Assembly (NCBI GenBank): GCA_004014935.1 | Contig: CP025321.1 | Location: 1,550,001-1,614,000, forward strand | Direction: 5' to 3' | DNA length: 64,000 nt | Source of the DNA: Saccharomycopsis malanga | Lineage: Eukaryota > Ascomycota > Saccharomycetes > Ascoideales > Saccharomycopsidaceae | In this document: one piece after another, positions 59,786-64,000 of the stretch | Layout of the letters: every line of letters begins with the position of its first letter | How positions within the stretch are numbered: the stretch's first letter is position 1 | Translations under genes and position numbers: made by a program | Notes under the pieces: model-generated | What the model saw: only the letters and a program-made list of their open reading frames with translations | Databases searched by the model: none | Told to the model about the DNA's origin: nothing

Positions 59786-60165
59786 TTGTACTATTAGGAT
59801 GAGTTTGTATTGATCGGAGAATGGGTAAAACGTAGACTGACTATATAAAAAAGGAGGAAAGAAGACTAAAAAGAAGGAATAAATGGAGTCTTAAATAGTT
59901 GTTAGAACAGGGAGATATCAGAATAGTAATCGAATGAGCTGGTAACTGTTTAGACACATAAACAATAAAAGAAAAGAAGTGGCAGGTAATGTTGTACATC
60001 GACTGATGTACCTAGCTACTAAGAGGATAAGAAAAGAATAGGTGTTTTTTACGAACAATGATACATGCCGCCCTAAACGACAATATGCTTTGATTCCTCA
60101 TGAGATTTGATGTATTCTCTGAGGGTGTCAGCGGCTGTACGTTTGAGTTCTGTCATAGTGATCCA
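59786..60165 (-). mobile_element. 3' flank / LTR-like end of a Ty3/gypsy element
   Basis: This stretch adjoins the end of the gypsy pol fragment and contains the blocks ('actatataaaa', 'ctaaacgacaatatgc', 'tttgatgtattctctga') that recur at 1600-1880, 29490-29925 and 41600-41840, so those relics belong to this family. Broken. Confidence 0.65.
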
Positions 60166-62147
60166 TTAGTAATTGTCGTCAGTATCAGGTCCAACAAATT
60201 TAACTAGAACAATATAACCTTTAGCTTTCTTCTTGTGCTCATATAATTTTTCAATTTCAGTTTTGAGAGTACCGTCTTTATACTTCCGGAACTTCTGAAT
60301 TCTTCCCAGTGGAGCAGTGAAGAAACCTTCTGAAATAGACTTTTGTTTTCTGAGTTGACTAATGTGGAAAACAGGGTCCATTTTGTAAGATGGAGGAAGT
60401 TCAAGTGCATAGTTAACTGCACTTAATTTCTGGTGTATTCTGTAAGGGCCGATGAACTTGGTACGTAATAACCTGACGAGTTCTTTATTATGGACATCAC
60501 CAAAAGCAGGTACCGCTGAGCTATCAATGTAGACTTTATCATCAACTTCAAACTCGACATCTTTGTGCGATAAATCGTAATATTTCTTGTTGCGTGTATG
60601 AGCCTGGTTAAGAGCAGCTTTAGCAGTAATAGTGTAACGATCGAGAATTTCAGCTAATTCCAACAGCAGTTCATTTTTATTTTCAGTAATAAACAGGAAA
60701 GGTGCAGGAGCACGAGGTGTATAACCTAAATCAATTTGAAAGGGAGAATTACCAGCTAATGATATGGAAGGTGTAGCGTTGACGGTGTATTCCGCTAAAG
60801 GAAGGTAGTCTAACCATTCTGGATTGGTTTCAACATAACATTTCAAATAATCTTGGAGTACTCTAATATACCTTTCAGCTTTACCGTTGCTTTGGTGATG
60901 ACTCGTCACAGACATGTTATGTTTCACATCAAGGCTATGTAAAAACCCTTCAACTAACTGATTGTTTAAAATAGTGCCTCTATCCGTAAGTATAATGTTT
61001 GGGCACCCGTGCAGCGGAAAGTAGAAATTCCTTAAAAAGGTAATGAATGCTTCAGCAGAGAAGTGTTTGCTAATTGGGTAGAAATGACAACGTAAAGAGA
61101 ACAAGTCAACTATAACGAGGACGGAATCCACCTCCTCCCCATGAAACTTTGTAGGCGTGAATCCTGAGACAACATCAAGGGCAATTACATTCCAACGTCC
61201 TTCTGGTGACGGTAATGATTGCAAGGTTTTTTTTTTTGAATTTCTTGCTTTCACCCTGTTGCAGGTGACACAGCTGTTTACATACTTGGTGGTGATGTCA
61301 CGAGCGTTAGGGAAAATGAAATTGCGTAACAAAAGTTTTGTCGTGCGATTAATTCCTGGGTGACCAGCAAGGGAATTTATGTGATATAAGTTAAGAAGTT
61401 CTTGGACACTATCTTTAGGAACGCAGAGTCGTTGTTGGTCGTTGAAAATGAAGCCTGCTTTTTCATCATAAAGAATTTTAGCGTTCGATTTTCCAACGGT
61501 ATCGTTACGCGTTTTGGAAAGTATGTAAGGAGCGTAGATGGGATCTTTCGCATAGTTGTCAATGAAAGATTTGTACCATGGTTGAGGGATACGAATATGA
61601 TGCGCGGTGTAGAATACTTGATAGCGAGAAAGATAATCTGCGTTGCCGTTTGTTGCACCAGGTATATATTGAAGGTTATACGTCATCAATTCAGTTATCC
61701 ATCTCCAGTGTTTTGGGTTAGGGTTTCGATTTTTGAAAACTTGTACGATAGGTTTATGGTCAGTCTCAATTAAAACTTTGTCTAAAGGATTAATGTAAAA
61801 AGTGTATTTGCGAATAGCAAAGCGGACAGCCCATAACTCTTTTTCAGTGGTTGACCATCTTGTTTGTACAGGAGTCAATTTCTGAGTTCTGTACTCACAG
61901 GGTCTCCATGATCCACGGTGATCCATCTGGTAAGGGGCTGTACCCACAGCATCATCACTGGCATTAATAGATATTTTGAGAGGTTTGCCTTATTGCCAAG
62001 GGAACAAGCGTAATTCTTCTATTTCAACGTCGATTTCCAAACCATTTTTGCTTAACGTGTCAAGGATAGTCTTGATATGCTCGAAATGTTGTTTGTTGTC
62101 TTTAGAAACAATGTCATCAAGGTATGCTCTGCAGAACCGTCTGTATG
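60166..62147 (-). mobile_element. Ty3/gypsy pol fragment (RT end, RNase H, integrase)
   Basis: On the minus strand: 'RRAYLDDIVSKDN' from reverse transcriptase near 62120; the RNase H/connection region with 'TTEKELWAVRFAIRKY' and 'VLIETDHKPI'; the integrase zinc finger and core ('VIALDVVSGFTPTKFH', 'IILTDRGTILNN', 'TSHHQSNGKAERYIRVLQDY'); and a chromodomain-like end. RT-before-IN order places it in Metaviridae. Only the 3' half is present; it is broken with a few breaks, and a copia LTR forms its 5' border at 62148. Confidence 0.92.
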
Positions 62148-62383
62148 TGTTGAATAGGTAATTCAAAGGATGTCTGAGAAAAATCCTAGATAATAATTTA
62201 AGTGATTAATCCGAGCGATGACTAAGAAGGTGTTTTCTAAAAAGTTGAATATTTAAATACCGAGATTTGTCTCCCTATCTGTGTTTATGTTATATATGTT
62301 GAATTATATATATATGATAGATATATATGGTGATATAGGAAATTAAATAAAATATCAAGTGAAAGAATTATGAAATTACAACA
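62148..62383 (+). mobile_element. Solo copia-family LTR bordering the gypsy fragment
   Basis: TGTTGAATAGG...TTACAACA, shorter than the other copies. Flanks (gtatg, gaaag) do not match, so it is likely a product of recombination rather than a simple insertion. Confidence 0.85.
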
Positions 62384-62454
62384 GAAAGTTAAAAAGTAGT
62401 TCTGTAAGGAAAGATTGAAATGGAATCGTCAAAATCAAAAAAATACATCGGTGC

Positions 62455-62507
62455 ATATCAATTTCTTAAATGCGCGCTAGATCTAAGGGGGCCTGGTAAA
62501 ACCCAGT
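62455..62507 (-). mobile_element. SINE fragment (3' part)
   Basis: Minus-strand 'CACTGGGTTTTACCAGGCCC' to 'TTGATATG' corresponds to the last 60 bp before the SINE 3' end. Confidence 0.6.
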
Positions 62508-62582
62508 GCCCTCTGAAGCTTTTAAAGAAGAGTTTTAAACATGAAAGTGTCAAATAGGTAGGTCTTAAATAGATAAAAACCA

Positions 62583-62925
62583 CTGGGCCATTTGGCCCAG
62601 TAGTCCGTGCTCTCAGAGAAGAGAAAAACAAGGCCTAATAGGAAACTAATTCGATTCCCAAGACGACACTTTTACTCGCTGCTTTTACTATACTGAACGT
62701 GGTTTCTACAGGCAAGTGCAACTGTCTGAAATACGACCTAGACAAAAGTCTAGTGCTTAATTTCCAACCCATCGGGTGTTCAGAAAAGCCAGCGAGAAGT
62801 TTACAATGACTGGGACACTTGGGTTTTTTCCCACTGGGTTTTACCAAGTCCCCTCAGACATAGCGCGTACATACGGAGCTGATATGTACCGGGCTTGAAA
62901 TATAAGATTATTATCATTATTATAA
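62583..62925 (+). mobile_element. SINE, long form, closest to the LINE 3' UTR
   Basis: Head AACCACTGGGCCATTTGGCC with box A TGGCCCAGTAG, 'GTGCTCTCAGAGAAGAG', box-B-like ATTCGATTCCC, then a body nearly identical to the LINE 3' UTR ('TTACTCGCTGCTTTTACTAT', 'AACCCATCGGGTGTTCAGAA', 'GCCAGCGAGAAGTTTACAAT'), and 3' end 'ATATGTACCGGGCTTGAAAT' with (ATT)n tail. It is the best piece of evidence that the SINE body came from this LINE lineage. Confidence 0.93.
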
Positions 62926-63352
62926 AGTTCGTATTAATATGTTAAACTGAATAGTCCAGTTCTGATTCTTTATTTTCACCATCACCAACTTTTTCAACAA
63001 TACCCCATTTTTGGACACTTCCCTTTCTGAATCAGAACTAGGAACTTAAAAGGCAAAGTAAAAGGGAATAAATAAAGAAAAAGAAAAAGTCAAATAATTT
63101 TATTATGAGCGAGGATAAATCCTTTGCATACGACTTAACTGTAAGGAAAGAAAGCATAGATGACGGTACAATATAGAAGAACAAGGATCGGTAGTAAATC
63201 AGATTTTAAAGACCGATTAAGTAATAAGAAACAAAATGAATGTTTGAGCATCCACACACCCTCCGAAACATGAATGTAACAACACAAGAGAACATGAGGA
63301 GAAATAAACTAAAAAGGAGAGGGCACAATGTGTGGGTTTAATCAGAATTCTC
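62926..63352. other. Old retroelement flank
   Basis: No gene seen; purine-rich 63030-63330. Probably the downstream flank of the minus-strand copia remnant interrupted at 63353. Confidence 0.4.
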
Positions 63353-63663
63353 TGTTGAATAGGTAATTCAAAGGATGTCCGAGAAAAGTCTTGTACTGAT
63401 TTAAGTGACTAATTCAAGATACTGATTTAAGTGATTAATCCTAGATATTAATTTAAGTGATTAATCCTAGATAATAATTTAAGTGATTAATTCGAGCGAT
63501 GACTAAGAAGGTGTTTTTTAAAAAAGTTGAATATTTAAATACCGAGATTTGTCTCACTATCTGTGTTTATGTTATATATTTTAAATTATATATATGATAG
63601 ATATATATGGTGATATAGGAAATTGAATAAAATGTCAAGTGAAAGAATTATGAAATTACAACA
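63353..63663 (+). mobile_element. Solo copia-family LTR with 5-bp target-site duplication
   Basis: TGTTGAATAGG...TTACAACA flanked on both sides by TTCTC (63348-63352 and 63664-63668), the 5-bp duplication usual for Ty1/copia integration. It has inserted into an older copia remnant. Confidence 0.93.
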
Positions 63664-64000
63664 TTCTCTGCTATGTTGACTTTAGTATTCACGCAGTTAA
63701 AGTTTATCATCTTCTGTTGAACTCAAGTTTTAATAAAGTAGTGACACCTCACTGCAATGTGTTTAATCATTTAATGTAAGTCTTTTTGCACGCTAAGTGT
63801 GAGAGCGAGTAAGATTGTCACTGGTAATGTTGATGTATGAACATTTGAAACCAATTTCATGAAGTACGTTTCATCATGTAGATGCCTGTTCTAGCAACAT
63901 CGCTTAATGCCACATATTCCGCTTCTGCACTATTGCAAGCAGCACAATTCTGTTTAATGCTGGACCAAGACACAATCTGATTGTTAACCATCACCAAGAC
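63664..64000 (-). mobile_element. Older Ty1/copia pol remnant (RNase H)
   Basis: Near the edge the minus strand encodes 'NSAEAEYVALSDVA', the copia RNase H motif. It is strongly broken and clearly older than the element at 54898-59785; it continues beyond the window. Confidence 0.75.

Overview
The window is nuclear DNA from a budding yeast (Saccharomycotina). Genes are compact and almost intron-free: RPS19 has the usual yeast intron and BUD6 has a small one with yeast-type splice signals. Intergenic DNA is AT-rich and full of repeats. Several CTG codons sit where protein families have serine or a polar residue, most clearly the reverse-transcriptase motif B of a LINE. This suggests CUG is read as Ser, as in the CUG-Ser yeast clade.

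Host genes from left to right: NHP10 (partial, -), RPS19 (-), HRP1 (-), TRM11 (+), a Rab18-like GTPase (-), an F-box protein (-), UTP11 (+), an STD1/MTH1-type glucose-signalling protein (+), a Nudix hydrolase (-), YKU80 (+), a secreted aspartyl protease (-), PPT1 (+), SWC4 (-), BUD6 (+), NOP16 (-), SEC24 (+), SEC7 (-), two unrecognised proteins (+, +) and tRNA-Arg(UCU) (-). They are unrelated housekeeping genes, not a pathway cluster: chromatin and DNA repair (NHP10, SWC4, YKU80), ribosome biogenesis and tRNA modification (UTP11, NOP16, RPS19, TRM11), secretion and polarity (SEC24, SEC7, BUD6).

The main discovery is a family of tRNA-derived SINEs scattered over the whole window. A complete copy (23782-24130, minus strand) has consensus Pol III boxes A and B, a tRNA-like acceptor pairing, a body, a 3' end leading into an (ATT)n tail, and perfect 14-bp target-site duplications. 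Its body and 3' end match the 3' UTR of a LINE present here as fragments (53122-54897, -; 9352-9714, +), so the LINE is the likely mobilising partner. A second SINE at about 14234-14392 carries a different tRNA-type head on a similar 3' end. SINE copies lie within about 170 bp downstream of ten gene stop codons, all in the same sense as the gene. Their tails appear to have grown into micro- and minisatellites, including nearly 490 bp of a 10-bp repeat at 6058-6545.

From about 52.8 kb to the right edge the DNA is a retroelement graveyard next to tRNA-Arg: LINE pieces, a nearly whole Ty1/copia element (54898-about 59785), related solo LTRs (one with a 5-bp duplication), the 3' part of a Ty3/gypsy element (about 59790-62147) and an older copia remnant at the edge. 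Smaller LTR-like relics related to the gypsy end occur near 1.6, 29.5, 36.2 and 41.6 kb.
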